Assembly: GCA_020852755.1 (NCBI GenBank)
Contig: JADZAF010000106.1
Location: 1-44,909, forward strand
Reading direction: 5' to 3'
Source: Bryobacterales bacterium
Lineage (GTDB): Bacteria > Acidobacteriota > Terriglobia > Bryobacterales > Bryobacteraceae
DNA: 44,909 bases
The notes under the pieces are model-generated. The model worked only from the letters and a program-made list of their open reading frames with translations. It searched no databases and was not told where the DNA came from. Below, in pieces: positions 7,997 to 16,192 of this stretch (positions are counted from its first letter, which is position 1; the number at the start of each line of letters is the position of its first letter). Both the position numbers and the translations under genes were made by a program.

Positions 7997-9112
7997 TCAT
8001 CTCCTCCTGTACTTGTCCAGCGCGTTCTCGTCCACGGAGACGCCCAGGCCGGGGCGCTCCGGGATGTCGTAGAAGCCGTCGTTGACGGTCAGGGGTTCCT
8101 TCACCAGGTCGTCTTCGGAGATGTGCGCGCAGCAGATGCTGTAGGCGATGGAGGGGAAGGCCGCGGCCAGGTGGGCCTGGAAAACCTGTCCAATGCCGGT
8201 CCAGCAGCTGTTCTCGATCCAGAGCTGCTTGCCGTAGAACTGGGCCAGGGCGTTCACGCGGAACATCTCGCGGCCCAGCGGCCCGGCGATGATAAAGGCC
8301 TCCAGCAGCCCTTCGCGGATGGCCGTCATGGTGTCGATCACCCCCAGGTGCTCGGACATCTGCAGCGGGGTCTGCCCTTTCAGCTGGCGGTAGCCTTCCA
8401 GGTATCCGCGGGCGATCGGCGACTCCAGGCCGAAGTAGTTGGGGTGCTTGGCGAGCTGCCGCGCGTAGTGCAGGGTGCGGCCGGCCGAACCCCAGAAGAA
8501 ATTGGCGTCGCCCCACACCCGGTAGTCGCCGGGCACCGCGGCGCAGATGGCGTCGGCCTGGGCCACCGGGTCCTCCCAGGGCCGGATCTTGACCTTGTGC
8601 ACGCGGTAGCCCTGGCTGTAGCCCAGCTTGGCCTCCGAGGCGATCATGGCGGGCGGGTAGCTGAGGCTCCACCAGGCCGGCACGATGCGCCGGCGCGGGC
8701 TGGCTGCGAACAGGCGGCAGGCGGGCAGGCCGGTGGCCTGGCCCAGGATGTCGTAGATCGCCATCAGCGCCCCGCCGGCGTTGTCGGCCAGCACGTACTC
8801 CCAGGGTGAACGCCCCACCATGCTCTTGAGCACGCCCTCGGAGCCGCCGATCCCCACGCCGGAGAGCCCTACATCGGTGTGGAGCCGCACCAGGTTGAAG
8901 CGGTTGGACGGCACATCCATGTTCTCGCGCCGCCAGTTCAGGACCGACATCTCGCGTACGCGTTCGGCCCAGGGAATGCTCACCGGAATGTTCTCGTATT
9001 TGCTGATGCGCATCCCGGCGGCGGAAGCCGGTGCGCTCGCGGCGGCGTGGAACAAGGGCAGCCGGGCCGCGGCCGTGCCGCCCAGGAATTTCAGCACTGT
9101 TCGGCGATCCAT
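7997..9112 (-). CDS. Enolase-superfamily protein with Tat-type signal (exported)
   Basis: The start is set at ATG 9112 (RBS AGGGGG 4 nt upstream), giving 371 aa that begin MDRRTVLKFLGGTAAARLP, a twin-arginine-like export signal. A longer frame from 9139 adds nine residues without an RBS advantage. The barrel carries RVHKVKIRPWED, WGDANFFWG, LESPIARGY and QMSEHLG as the second-strand lysine, first, second and third metal-ligand positions. Strand seven reads WIENSCWTG. It resembles the downstream cytoplasmic paralog closely, so the two are probably a duplicated pair placed on opposite sides of the inner membrane. Substrate is not predictable from sequence alone. Confidence 0.84.
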   Translation of the reverse strand: MDRRTVLKFLGGTAAARLPLFHAAASAPASAAGMRISKYENIPVSIPWAERVREMSVLNWRRENMDVPSNRFNLVRLHTDVGLSGVGIGGSEGVLKSMVGRSPWEYVLADNAGGALMAIYDILGQATGLPACRLFAASPRRRIVPAWWSLSYPPAMIASEAKLGYSQGYRVHKVKIRPWEDPVAQADAICAAVPGDYRVWGDANFFWGSAGRTLHYARQLAKHPNYFGLESPIARGYLEGYRQLKGQTPLQMSEHLGVIDTMTAIREGLLEAFIIAGPLGREMFRVNALAQFYGKQLWIENSCWTGIGQVFQAHLAAAFPSIAYSICCAHISEDDLVKEPLTVNDGFYDIPERPGLGVSVDENALDKYRRR

Positions 9113-9145
9113 GGAACCCCCTACGAAAACCATCGGCACGCGCTC

Positions 9146-9967
9146 TCAGCGAGCGGTGGCTGTTTTCAGAAACCCGAGCAGCCCTTCCGGGTTGTCGGTC
9201 AGTATTCCGTCCATGCCCGCATCCAGGTAAGCCTGCCACTGGTCGGGCTTGTTGGCGGTACTCGAAAAAATCCGGTAGCCGGCGGCTTGCAGCTTTTCCA
9301 CCCCGGCCTTATCGATGTCCGCGGTGTTGAGCATCAGGTGGGTGGCCTTATGGCGCTCGGCCATCTCCAGGTAGTTGGGCTTGAAGCGCCGCGCGTTCAA
9401 CAGGCAGATACGGACTTCGGGATTGCGCCGCCGCATTTCGTCGAGCGTGCGGTAGTCGCCGGATTGCAGGATGAAGCGGCCCGCCACGCCGTGCTTGCGG
9501 ATCAGGGCGTCGACCAGTTCGATGAAGCGATCCGGAGGGACGAAGCCGGGAGCCCCGTCCTGGACCATCTTGGTCTCGCCCAGAAACTCGATGCCGCCCC
9601 GGGGGAAGGCTTCGAAAAGCTCCTCCAGCGTGGGAATGCGCACGCCGTTCCCGCAGTCGAAGCGCCGCACCTGCTCGAATGTCAGCGTGCGTATGGGAGC
9701 GGGAGCGACGCCGCTTTCCGGGGCGCAGACCTTGGCGTTGATGGTCGCGTCGTGGTGCAGCACGATGCGGTCGTCGGCGGTGACGTTCATGTCGAACTCG
9801 AGCACTTCCACGCCGATCTCCGCGGCGTGGCGGAAGGCCGGCAGCGTGTTCTGCGGCCGGTGCTCCATGCCGCCGCGGTGGGCGATGACCAGGGGCCGGC
9901 GGGCTTCATTCCCGCAGCCCGCGGCGGCGATCAGTATAGAGAGAACCGCTCCAAGGCGTAAGCGCAT
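9146..9967 (-). CDS. Glycerophosphodiester phosphodiesterase, lipoprotein
   Basis: GDPD enzymes hydrolyse glycerophosphodiesters to sn-glycerol 3-phosphate and an alcohol. The 273-aa product begins with a lipoprotein signal ending LIAAAGC, so it is likely membrane-tethered in the periplasm. The family motif is complete: VIAHRGG, the Glu/Asp pair in VLEFDMNVTADDRIVLHHD, and the catalytic His of LHHD. GIEFLGETK and the C-terminal DGILTDNPEGL match the barrel's later strands. It lies 3 nt after the third enolase-type gene and 33 nt before the second, within one operon. The start ATG 9967 has AAAGGA 6-7 nt upstream. Confidence 0.92.
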   Translation of the reverse strand: MRLRLGAVLSILIAAAGCGNEARRPLVIAHRGGMEHRPQNTLPAFRHAAEIGVEVLEFDMNVTADDRIVLHHDATINAKVCAPESGVAPAPIRTLTFEQVRRFDCGNGVRIPTLEELFEAFPRGGIEFLGETKMVQDGAPGFVPPDRFIELVDALIRKHGVAGRFILQSGDYRTLDEMRRRNPEVRICLLNARRFKPNYLEMAERHKATHLMLNTADIDKAGVEKLQAAGYRIFSSTANKPDQWQAYLDAGMDGILTDNPEGLLGFLKTATAR

Positions 9968-9970
9968 GGT

Positions 9971-11128
9971 CTATCCTTTCACCGCGTAGCGCTTCACGGC
10001 GTCCTCGTCCAGTTCCACGCCCATCCCGGGGCGGTCGGAGACGACGGCGTGGCTGTCGCGGATCTCGATGGGCTCGACGATCAGGTCGTCCACCCGCTGG
10101 AAACTGAGGATGTCGCTGGGCAGCGTGCAGTTGGCCGCCGCGGCGCAGGAGTGCAGGTAGGCGGCGTCGCGCAAGCCCATGTCGTGGCTGGAGCCGTGCC
10201 AGACCGGCATGCCGGCCGCTGCCGCCAGGTAGCAGTTGGTGACGAAGCTGGCCATGCCGGGCGCGGGTCCGGTGTTGAAGACCGAGCAGGCGTTCTCGCG
10301 GATGGCGCGGATCATGGCCTTGGGGTCGCCCAGGTGCAGCGCCACGTCGCACTTCACCGCCTTGCGCAGCTTGCGGTAGCCCTCGTAATCGTTCTTGTCG
10401 AAAGGATCTTCCAGCACCAGGATATTGCCGATGGCGTCCAGTGCTTTGGCCACAGGGAGAAAATCGGCGTAGCTCTTGTAGCGGGTGTTGGGATCGACGA
10501 TGACCTTGATGTGGGGCGCTTCTTCGCGGATGGCCTCCACGGCCTTGACCACCGGGTCGCCCTGCTTGCACTTCATCTTGATGGAGGTGAAGTTGCCTTT
10601 GACGGCGCGCTGGGCCACGCGGCGCATGTCGGCGGGGTTCTTGCGGCCGCACCAGTAGCCGACTAGAACCTTGCGCTGCGCCAGCCCTCCCAGCAGGCGG
10701 TAGACGGGCCAGCCCATGGCCTTGCCGGCGATATCGTAGAAAGCGGATTCAAACGCGGCGTAGCCCGAGCCGTTCTCCAGTTGCAGGCGGGTGAGATTGA
10801 AATCCAGGATGTTCTTGCCGGTGAGGAAATCGGCGTTGCGCTGCACGCGCTCCAGGCTTTCGCCGCGCCCGGTCTCCCCTGCCCCGGTGATGCCCGAGTC
10901 GGTGTGAACCTTGAGGATGATCTTGGGCACCATGACAAAATCCTCCTCGACGATCTCGGGGCTGTGGACAATATCGTCCTGCATGGGCACGGCCACGCGG
11001 AACAGTTCGATTTTGGTGATGCGCAGGCGCTCCTGGCGCCCGGCGGCGCTTGCGGGCAGGGTGCTCAGCCCGGCCAGGCCGCCGGCGCCCGCCAGCAGAT
11101 GGCGCCGTGACAGGGATGAATGTGGCAT
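9971..11128 (-). CDS. Enolase-superfamily protein with Tat signal, atypical third metal-ligand strand
   Basis: The start is ATG 11128 with GGAG 5 nt upstream; a longer open frame to 11812 runs antisense-like through the neighbour and is rejected. The 385-aa product begins MPHSSLSRRHLLAGAGGLAG, a twin-arginine signal. The barrel shows SIKMKCKQGD, VIVDPNTRY (first metal Asp) and LVLEDPFD (second, Glu). The expected third acidic ligand strand reads VALHLGDPK, with no Asp-Glu at the usual place. Unlike the two other paralogs in this operon, it retains a His-rich strand seven (WHGSSHDMG). Fold and family are secure; activity is uncertain. It belongs to the cytosol-to-periplasm enolase set that surrounds a GDPD lipoprotein. 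Confidence 0.84.
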   Translation of the reverse strand: MPHSSLSRRHLLAGAGGLAGLSTLPASAAGRQERLRITKIELFRVAVPMQDDIVHSPEIVEEDFVMVPKIILKVHTDSGITGAGETGRGESLERVQRNADFLTGKNILDFNLTRLQLENGSGYAAFESAFYDIAGKAMGWPVYRLLGGLAQRKVLVGYWCGRKNPADMRRVAQRAVKGNFTSIKMKCKQGDPVVKAVEAIREEAPHIKVIVDPNTRYKSYADFLPVAKALDAIGNILVLEDPFDKNDYEGYRKLRKAVKCDVALHLGDPKAMIRAIRENACSVFNTGPAPGMASFVTNCYLAAAAGMPVWHGSSHDMGLRDAAYLHSCAAAANCTLPSDILSFQRVDDLIVEPIEIRDSHAVVSDRPGMGVELDEDAVKRYAVKG

Positions 11129-11160
11129 GGGGTCTCCGCTTTTGGTAGGCGAGTATAGCA

Positions 11161-12552
11161 CTACCGCGCGCGCACCTGTTCCGCGACCAGAATCTCTTCG
11201 AGCACGCGGCCCTCGACATTCGGCATGGTCACGCCGAACAGCGCCGTGAGGGTGGGGCCGACGTCGAGGTGAGAGATCCTGTCGAGCTTCGCTCCGGCCT
11301 TGATGCCGTAGCCCCAGGCCAGGAAGGCCGCGTCCATGTCCGGATCGCTGGCGGGATACCCATGGTGCCCGGGGTAGCCCGACTCCGGCCCGGCGAGGTC
11401 CGCCCCTTCCGCCGCGGCCGTGAAGGCGTAGCCGTCCTTGGCGTAGAGAACCAGGTCGGCCATACGCTCCTGGGTGCGCGGGTCGGGCAGATCCCAGGCG
11501 GCGAATTCGTCCGGGGTCAACACGCGCCCGACGCCTTCCATCTTGCGAAACTCGGCGGACAGGCGGGCGGCCAGTTCGGACTTGCGCGCGGGATTGGTGA
11601 GGTAGAGCATGGCGCTGCCGCCGGCGGACAGGGCGTAGGCGTCGCCGTCGATCTTCCCGCCGGCTGTCTTGAGCAATCCCATGCGGCGCAGCACGGCGTT
11701 GGGCTGGATGAAACGCTTGGCCGCTTTGAAGCCGTGATCGGTGAGGACCACCACGGTGGCGCGGTCCGTCAGGCCGGCCCCGCGGAGCGTTTCCAAAACC
11801 ATGGCCACGCACTGGTCGGCGTAGGCGTAGGCGGTGCGGCTGGCCCAGCTGCGCGGGCCGTCTCTATGGTTCGAGGCGTCCGGGTTCAGCAGGTGGAACA
11901 ACAGCAGGTTGGGCTTGTGCCGCTTGAGGATGTGGACCGCGGCCTGGGTCCAGTAGTAGTCGCGCCACACCGGGCTGCTCTTGAAGAACTCGCGCAAATC
12001 CGTTTCGCTGATGATGCCGGCAGCCGCCATTTCGCGCTCGATGGCGCCCTCCGGGTTGGGGATTTCGGGAAAGCGCCAGGTGATCTTCCGGGCGTTGTGA
12101 ATCGCCACCCAGTCCACTTCGGCCGTGGTGAACCCCGCGTCGTAGAGGAGATCGTAGGCCGTGGGGGCCAGGACCAGTTGCTCTTTGTCGTGCCACTGCT
12201 TGATGCCCACGGGCGTCTTCTCGCCGGGGCGTAGGGGCACGCCGTTGAACAGAACACCGTGGCGCGCGGACCGCACGCCGGTGATCATGGAGGTGTGGAC
12301 GGGCCAGGTGACCGCGGGGTTGGTGACCTGCATGGTCGAGGCGCGCACGCCCTCGCGGGCCAGTTTCCAAAGGTTGGGAACGGGCAGGCGCGGGTCCTTC
12401 CATTCCCAGCCGGGCAGGCCGTCGATGCTGATGACCACCACGACGCGATCCTTGGGGGCCACGTAGCGGGGTCCGGAGCCGCAGGAGAGAGCCAAAAGAC
12501 TGAGGAGGACTGCCGCCGTCAGGACGGATCGGGAAGTATAGGAGCGTTTCAT
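11161..12552 (-). CDS. Type I phosphodiesterase/nucleotide pyrophosphatase-like hydrolase, probable lipoprotein
   Basis: This 463-aa alkaline-phosphatase-superfamily enzyme starts at ATG 12552, preferred over a TTG at 12561. A signal with LLALSCGSG suggests lipidation, although the lipobox is imperfect. NPP-family motifs are present: VVVISIDGLPGW (first metal Asp), NPAVTWPVHTSMITG with the nucleophilic Thr, PDASNHRDGP (matching PDxxGHxxGP), VVVLTDHGF and GHHGYPASDPDMDAAFL with the last His. It should hydrolyse phosphodiesters or nucleotide pyrophosphates outside the cytoplasm. It is first in the minus-strand operon with the enolase-type and GDPD genes (32-nt gap) and diverges from an alkaline phosphatase gene. 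The shared theme is phosphoester turnover. Confidence 0.88.
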   Translation of the reverse strand: MKRSYTSRSVLTAAVLLSLLALSCGSGPRYVAPKDRVVVVISIDGLPGWEWKDPRLPVPNLWKLAREGVRASTMQVTNPAVTWPVHTSMITGVRSARHGVLFNGVPLRPGEKTPVGIKQWHDKEQLVLAPTAYDLLYDAGFTTAEVDWVAIHNARKITWRFPEIPNPEGAIEREMAAAGIISETDLREFFKSSPVWRDYYWTQAAVHILKRHKPNLLLFHLLNPDASNHRDGPRSWASRTAYAYADQCVAMVLETLRGAGLTDRATVVVLTDHGFKAAKRFIQPNAVLRRMGLLKTAGGKIDGDAYALSAGGSAMLYLTNPARKSELAARLSAEFRKMEGVGRVLTPDEFAAWDLPDPRTQERMADLVLYAKDGYAFTAAAEGADLAGPESGYPGHHGYPASDPDMDAAFLAWGYGIKAGAKLDRISHLDVGPTLTALFGVTMPNVEGRVLEEILVAEQVRAR

Positions 12553-12635
12553 CCCCCTCAATCTACCGCGGACTCCGGAGGCAATGCTGGAGATGCTAAG
12601 CTGGCTACAAACCAGTTTCAGAAAGCAGAGCCGCT

Positions 12636-13727
12636 ATGAAGAGACTCGTCCTTTGTCTTCTCGTCCTGTTTTCGACGGCCTGGGCGGCCGAGCGCCGGGC
12701 GAAGAACGTCATCCTGTTCATCGGCGACGCGGGAGGCATCCCCACGTTGAATGCAGCCAGCCTGCATGCCCATGACGCTCCCCAGAAGCTGTTCATCCAG
12801 AGCATGCCCAACCTGGCCCTCATGGACACCTCGGCGGCGAACGCCTGGGTGACCGATTCGGCCGCCGGCATGACCGCCATCGTTACCGGGCGGAAGACCA
12901 ACAACGGAGTGCTGTCGCAGGACGAGTCGGCGGTTCGGGGCAAGAAGGACGGCGAGGTGCTGAAGACCGTCCTGGAGTACGCCGAGGAGCGGGGCCTGTC
13001 CACCGGCGTCCTCTCCAACATGCACGTCACCGACGCGACCCCGGCGGCCTGCTATGCGCATTCGAACGATCGCGGCAAGCGGGGCGAGATCTTCGCGCAG
13101 GTGCTGTCGCCGCGCTTCGGCGACGGCATCGACCTGATCATCGGGCCGGGCCGGGCGCCGATCCTGAAGGCCACGGCGGAGATGGGCCTCGACCTGGAGC
13201 CGGAGTTGAAGAAGAAAGGCTACTGGGTCTCGAATTCGCTGGAAGGGATGCCGCCGGATGCCCGGCGGGTGGTGGTGCTGATGGATTCGGGAGAGTATGA
13301 TGCGGCCGCGGCGGTGGAGCGGGCCATCGGCATTCTCTCCAGGAACAGGAAGGGATTCTTCCTGATGGTCGAATGGGACATGCACACCACCGATACGCGG
13401 CGCGGGCTGGACCGGGTGATCACCATGGACAAGGTGATCCGGCAGACCGCCCTGCAGAGGCAGAAGGACAGCCTGATCCTGTTCGCCGCCGATCATTCCT
13501 TCGACCTGCGGGTGCGGGGCGGGAGGAAGGGAGAGCCGCTGCTGCCTCCGCCTGGCGGCGACAGCGCCCCCCCGGCACGGCCGCGGGTCCGCGTGGACAA
13601 CGGCCACACGGGAGAAGAAGTGCTGGCGGCGGGGCTGGGCCCCGGGTCGGAGCGGCTGCGGGGCTACATCCCCAACACCCAGCTGTTTCACATCATGCTG
13701 GCGGCCTGGGGCTGGCCGGCGAAGTAG
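12636..13727 (+). CDS. Alkaline phosphatase (PhoA family), exported
   Basis: The 363-aa product has a Sec signal (MKRLVLCLLVLFSTAWA) and a full set of alkaline phosphatase motifs: NVILFIGDAGG (metal Asp), VTDSAAGMTAIVTGRKT with the phosphorylated Ser, VEWDMHTTDTRRG supplying Glu/Asp/His ligands, LFAADHSFD and the C-terminal NGHTGEEVL His. It is shorter than E. coli PhoA (about 450 aa), so decorating loops are probably reduced. It should release phosphate from monoesters in the periplasm. It diverges from the NPP-like gene with 83 nt between starts and converges with the metallo-beta-lactamase-fold gene, the stops being 10 nt apart. No PHO-type operator was recognised. Confidence 0.9.
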   Translation: MKRLVLCLLVLFSTAWAAERRAKNVILFIGDAGGIPTLNAASLHAHDAPQKLFIQSMPNLALMDTSAANAWVTDSAAGMTAIVTGRKTNNGVLSQDESAVRGKKDGEVLKTVLEYAEERGLSTGVLSNMHVTDATPAACYAHSNDRGKRGEIFAQVLSPRFGDGIDLIIGPGRAPILKATAEMGLDLEPELKKKGYWVSNSLEGMPPDARRVVVLMDSGEYDAAAAVERAIGILSRNRKGFFLMVEWDMHTTDTRRGLDRVITMDKVIRQTALQRQKDSLILFAADHSFDLRVRGGRKGEPLLPPPGGDSAPPARPRVRVDNGHTGEEVLAAGLGPGSERLRGYIPNTQLFHIMLAAWGWPAK

Positions 13728-13737
13728 TCTCTCCGGA

Positions 13738-14979
13738 TCAGCGGCAATCGTAGGGGCCGTGGATGGCGGTGACGCGGTACGTTTCCGCCGCGTCGTCGAG
13801 GAGAAAGACGCGGAAGGAGGCGCCGCCGGGGGCCACCCGCAGGACCACATGGCCGCGCTCGCCGGTGATCTTCTCCAGCCCTGAAATCACCGTCTTGTTG
13901 GCCGGGTGCATGTTGTTGGCGAAGATGTCGCGCGGCCCGGGATAGAGGCGCGTGGAGCGCAGGCGGTTGAACACCCGGTGGGTGGGATGGGCCGAGTCCC
14001 ACACGAAGAAGATCCAGGCCCGCGGGCGCAAGGCTCCCACCAGGAAGGCATTCATCGAATCGATGTAGCCGTGATGGTCGAGGACCGCCGCCTCCACCGG
14101 TCCGGCGGCCTTCGCCACGGGCGTTTCCACGTCGTGCCATTCCGGAAAGCCCTCGTTGGGAATGCCGGGGATGTCGCCGCCGGTGTAGTAGTCGAACTTC
14201 CCGTAGCTGAGGCGGAAGCCGGCGCTGCACATGTTCTCGCTGGGCCAGTCGGATTTCGGTACGGTTTCAAGCGGCGGGAAGTGCTGCCGGGTGTCGGTTC
14301 CCACTCCGGTCCAGACTTCTCCGTTGGCGGCCAGGTTGCGGATCTCGAAGCCCTGGTACTTCTTCGGGTCGCGCGCCAGCACGATCTGGTCGTTGCGTCC
14401 CGGGACGAAGCGCTCCACGCGCATGCCGTTGCGCTCCGACTGCCACTTGAGGAACGCCCGGTAGTTGGCCATGTCGGTGGTATCGAGCTGGGCCGGGTAG
14501 CCGTAATCCGGCCAGCCGCGGTCCAGCAGTTTGCGGATGCGCAGGTGCTCGCCCACTTCGGTGATGCCGCTCAGCTTGTAGGCGCCGGACTTCGACTGCG
14601 GCGAACTGCCGGTGATCTGGCCCATATGGTCGCTGTGGAAATGGGTCAGCATGGCGTGGTCGAGTTCCGCCGCGCCGGTCATGTGGCGGATGTACCGCAC
14701 GATCCACTCGCCCGCGCTGCGCGAGGCGTCGGGCCGGGGCGGCGCGTGGCGCGGGCCTCCGCCCGTGATGGCCCCGGCGTCCACCAGCAGGGTGCTGCCG
14801 TCGGGCAGGACGAAGAACGTCGTGTTGCCGCGCCCGGTGCTGATGTGGTGAATATCCAGCGTGCCGGGAGTCCAGGCGGGAAACGGGCCGCCGGACGTCT
14901 GCGCAAAGGCGCACGGGATGAGGGCGAGAACGGCCGCGGCGCAGGCCGCCGGCCCGGACTTCTTCAAGGTCAGGCGCAT
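13738..14979 (-). CDS. Exported metallo-beta-lactamase-fold hydrolase
   Basis: ATG 14979 is chosen because AGAGGA sits 6 nt upstream; the ATG at 14985 would overlap that site. The 413-aa product has a signal peptide (to about ALIPCAFAQ). The beta-lactamase-fold metal site is seen in LLVDAG, THFHSDHMG (HxHxDH) and a later VLDHHGYIDS, consistent with a two-metal centre. The layout resembles ComEC/Rec2-type or Zn-hydrolase MBL proteins rather than true beta-lactamases, and no DNA-uptake partner is nearby. Substrate is unknown. It diverges from the esterase gene across an AT-rich 59-nt interval. Confidence 0.85.
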   Translation of the reverse strand: MRLTLKKSGPAACAAAVLALIPCAFAQTSGGPFPAWTPGTLDIHHISTGRGNTTFFVLPDGSTLLVDAGAITGGGPRHAPPRPDASRSAGEWIVRYIRHMTGAAELDHAMLTHFHSDHMGQITGSSPQSKSGAYKLSGITEVGEHLRIRKLLDRGWPDYGYPAQLDTTDMANYRAFLKWQSERNGMRVERFVPGRNDQIVLARDPKKYQGFEIRNLAANGEVWTGVGTDTRQHFPPLETVPKSDWPSENMCSAGFRLSYGKFDYYTGGDIPGIPNEGFPEWHDVETPVAKAAGPVEAAVLDHHGYIDSMNAFLVGALRPRAWIFFVWDSAHPTHRVFNRLRSTRLYPGPRDIFANNMHPANKTVISGLEKITGERGHVVLRVAPGGASFRVFLLDDAAETYRVTAIHGPYDCR

Positions 14980-15020
14980 GGGCATTCCTCTTCCACCATA
15001 ACCCGTCTGGTTGAAAATGA

Positions 15021-15026
15021 TATAAA
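15021..15026 (+). promoter_or_regulatory. -10-like element TATAAA ahead of the esterase gene
   Basis: TATAAA lies in an unusually AT-rich stretch (15011-15030) between two divergent secreted-hydrolase genes, 12 nt before the esterase ATG at 15039. No convincing -35 was found at the right distance. The AAAAGG immediately after it is the likely ribosome-binding site, so any transcript would have a very short leader. Confidence 0.25.
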
Positions 15027-15038
15027 AAGGACCGAAGT

Positions 15039-16166
15039 ATGCGTTGCCTCATTTCGACCACGATTTGGCTTACCGCGGCCGCGCTGACCTGCGCGGCCCA
15101 GCCTGTCCGGACGCCGTCCCCGGGCGATAAAGTGATCTCGCCGGAAGTGCATTCCGACGGGCGGGTCACCTTCCGGCTGTACGCCCCGCAGGCCCGGGAG
15201 GTGACTTTCAGCGGCGCGCTGGGCGTCGAGTCTTCGCCAAAGCAGCCCATGACCCGGGACGAAGATGGCATCTGGAGCCTCACGGTAGGGCCGCTGGGGC
15301 CCTGCACCGGCACCTACCAGTTCACGGTCGACGGAGTTCCCGTTGCCGATCCGCGCAACCCGGCCATCAAGCCCGCTTTCCGGGGCCCGGTATCCAGCCT
15401 GTTCCTGGTGCCCGCCAGCCCGCCCGCCGTCTGGGAGCCGCGCCCGGTCCCCCACGGCGCGGTGCACGCGCACTGGTACCGCTCCCCGGCCAACGACGAA
15501 CTGCGCCGCTTCCACGTCTACACGCCGCCGGGATACGAGAACGGCAAGGGCAGGTTCCCGGTGCTCTACCTGCTGCACGGCGCCGGCGATACCGACGCCG
15601 AATGGGTTGGCGTGGGAAGGGCCAACATCGTACTGGATAACCTGATCGCCGAGCGTAAGGCGCGGCCCATGATCGTGGTGATGCCGGCCGGCCACATCAG
15701 CGTGCCGGGAGAAGTCCGCTCGCCGCTGGGCTCCTTCTCGGCTTTCGAGAAGGACCTGCTGGAGGGCGTGATTCCGGCGGCCGAGAAACTGTACCGGGTC
15801 ACGGGCCGGAGGGAGCAGCGCGCCCTGGCCGGGCTCTCCATGGGCGGCGGCCAGACACTGAACATCGGTCTGCGCAACCTGAACCGCTTCTCGCACCTGG
15901 GCGTCTTCAGCATGGGAATCCGCGGCGAGGACTTCGAGAAGACGCATGAGGCGGCGCTGGCGAATGCGGAGAGGACCAACCAGGCCCTGCGGCTGTTCTG
16001 GATCGCCTGCGGCGAAAGAGACTTCCTGTGGGAGGCGGCCTTGAAGCTGGACGCCGTTCTCAGTCAACACGGCATCCGCCACACCTTCGTGAAGACGCCC
16101 GGCGGGCACGTGTGGATGAACTGGGTGAAGTACCTGGCCGAATTCAGCCCGCTGCTGTTCCAGTAG
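15039..16166 (+). CDS. Exported esterase (Fes/feruloyl-esterase-like) with N-terminal E-set domain
   Basis: This 375-aa protein has a signal peptide (MRCLISTTIWLTAAALTCAA), an N-terminal immunoglobulin-like E-set module (about residues 35-120, VTFRLYAPQAREVTFSGALG) as found before bacterial enterochelin/feruloyl esterase domains, and an alpha/beta-hydrolase domain. The nucleophile elbow is ALAGLSMGGGQT, an acidic residue lies in CGERDFLWEA, and the catalytic His is in TPGGHVWMNW. It most likely hydrolyses feruloyl or acetyl esters on plant polysaccharide outside the cell. The start ATG 15039 has AAAGG 8 nt upstream. The following sugar-isomerase-fold gene begins 26 nt downstream on the same strand. 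Confidence 0.88.
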   Translation: MRCLISTTIWLTAAALTCAAQPVRTPSPGDKVISPEVHSDGRVTFRLYAPQAREVTFSGALGVESSPKQPMTRDEDGIWSLTVGPLGPCTGTYQFTVDGVPVADPRNPAIKPAFRGPVSSLFLVPASPPAVWEPRPVPHGAVHAHWYRSPANDELRRFHVYTPPGYENGKGRFPVLYLLHGAGDTDAEWVGVGRANIVLDNLIAERKARPMIVVMPAGHISVPGEVRSPLGSFSAFEKDLLEGVIPAAEKLYRVTGRREQRALAGLSMGGGQTLNIGLRNLNRFSHLGVFSMGIRGEDFEKTHEAALANAERTNQALRLFWIACGERDFLWEAALKLDAVLSQHGIRHTFVKTPGGHVWMNWVKYLAEFSPLLFQ

Positions 16167-16192
16167 GAATACACGCACCGGCGGAGGAAAAC

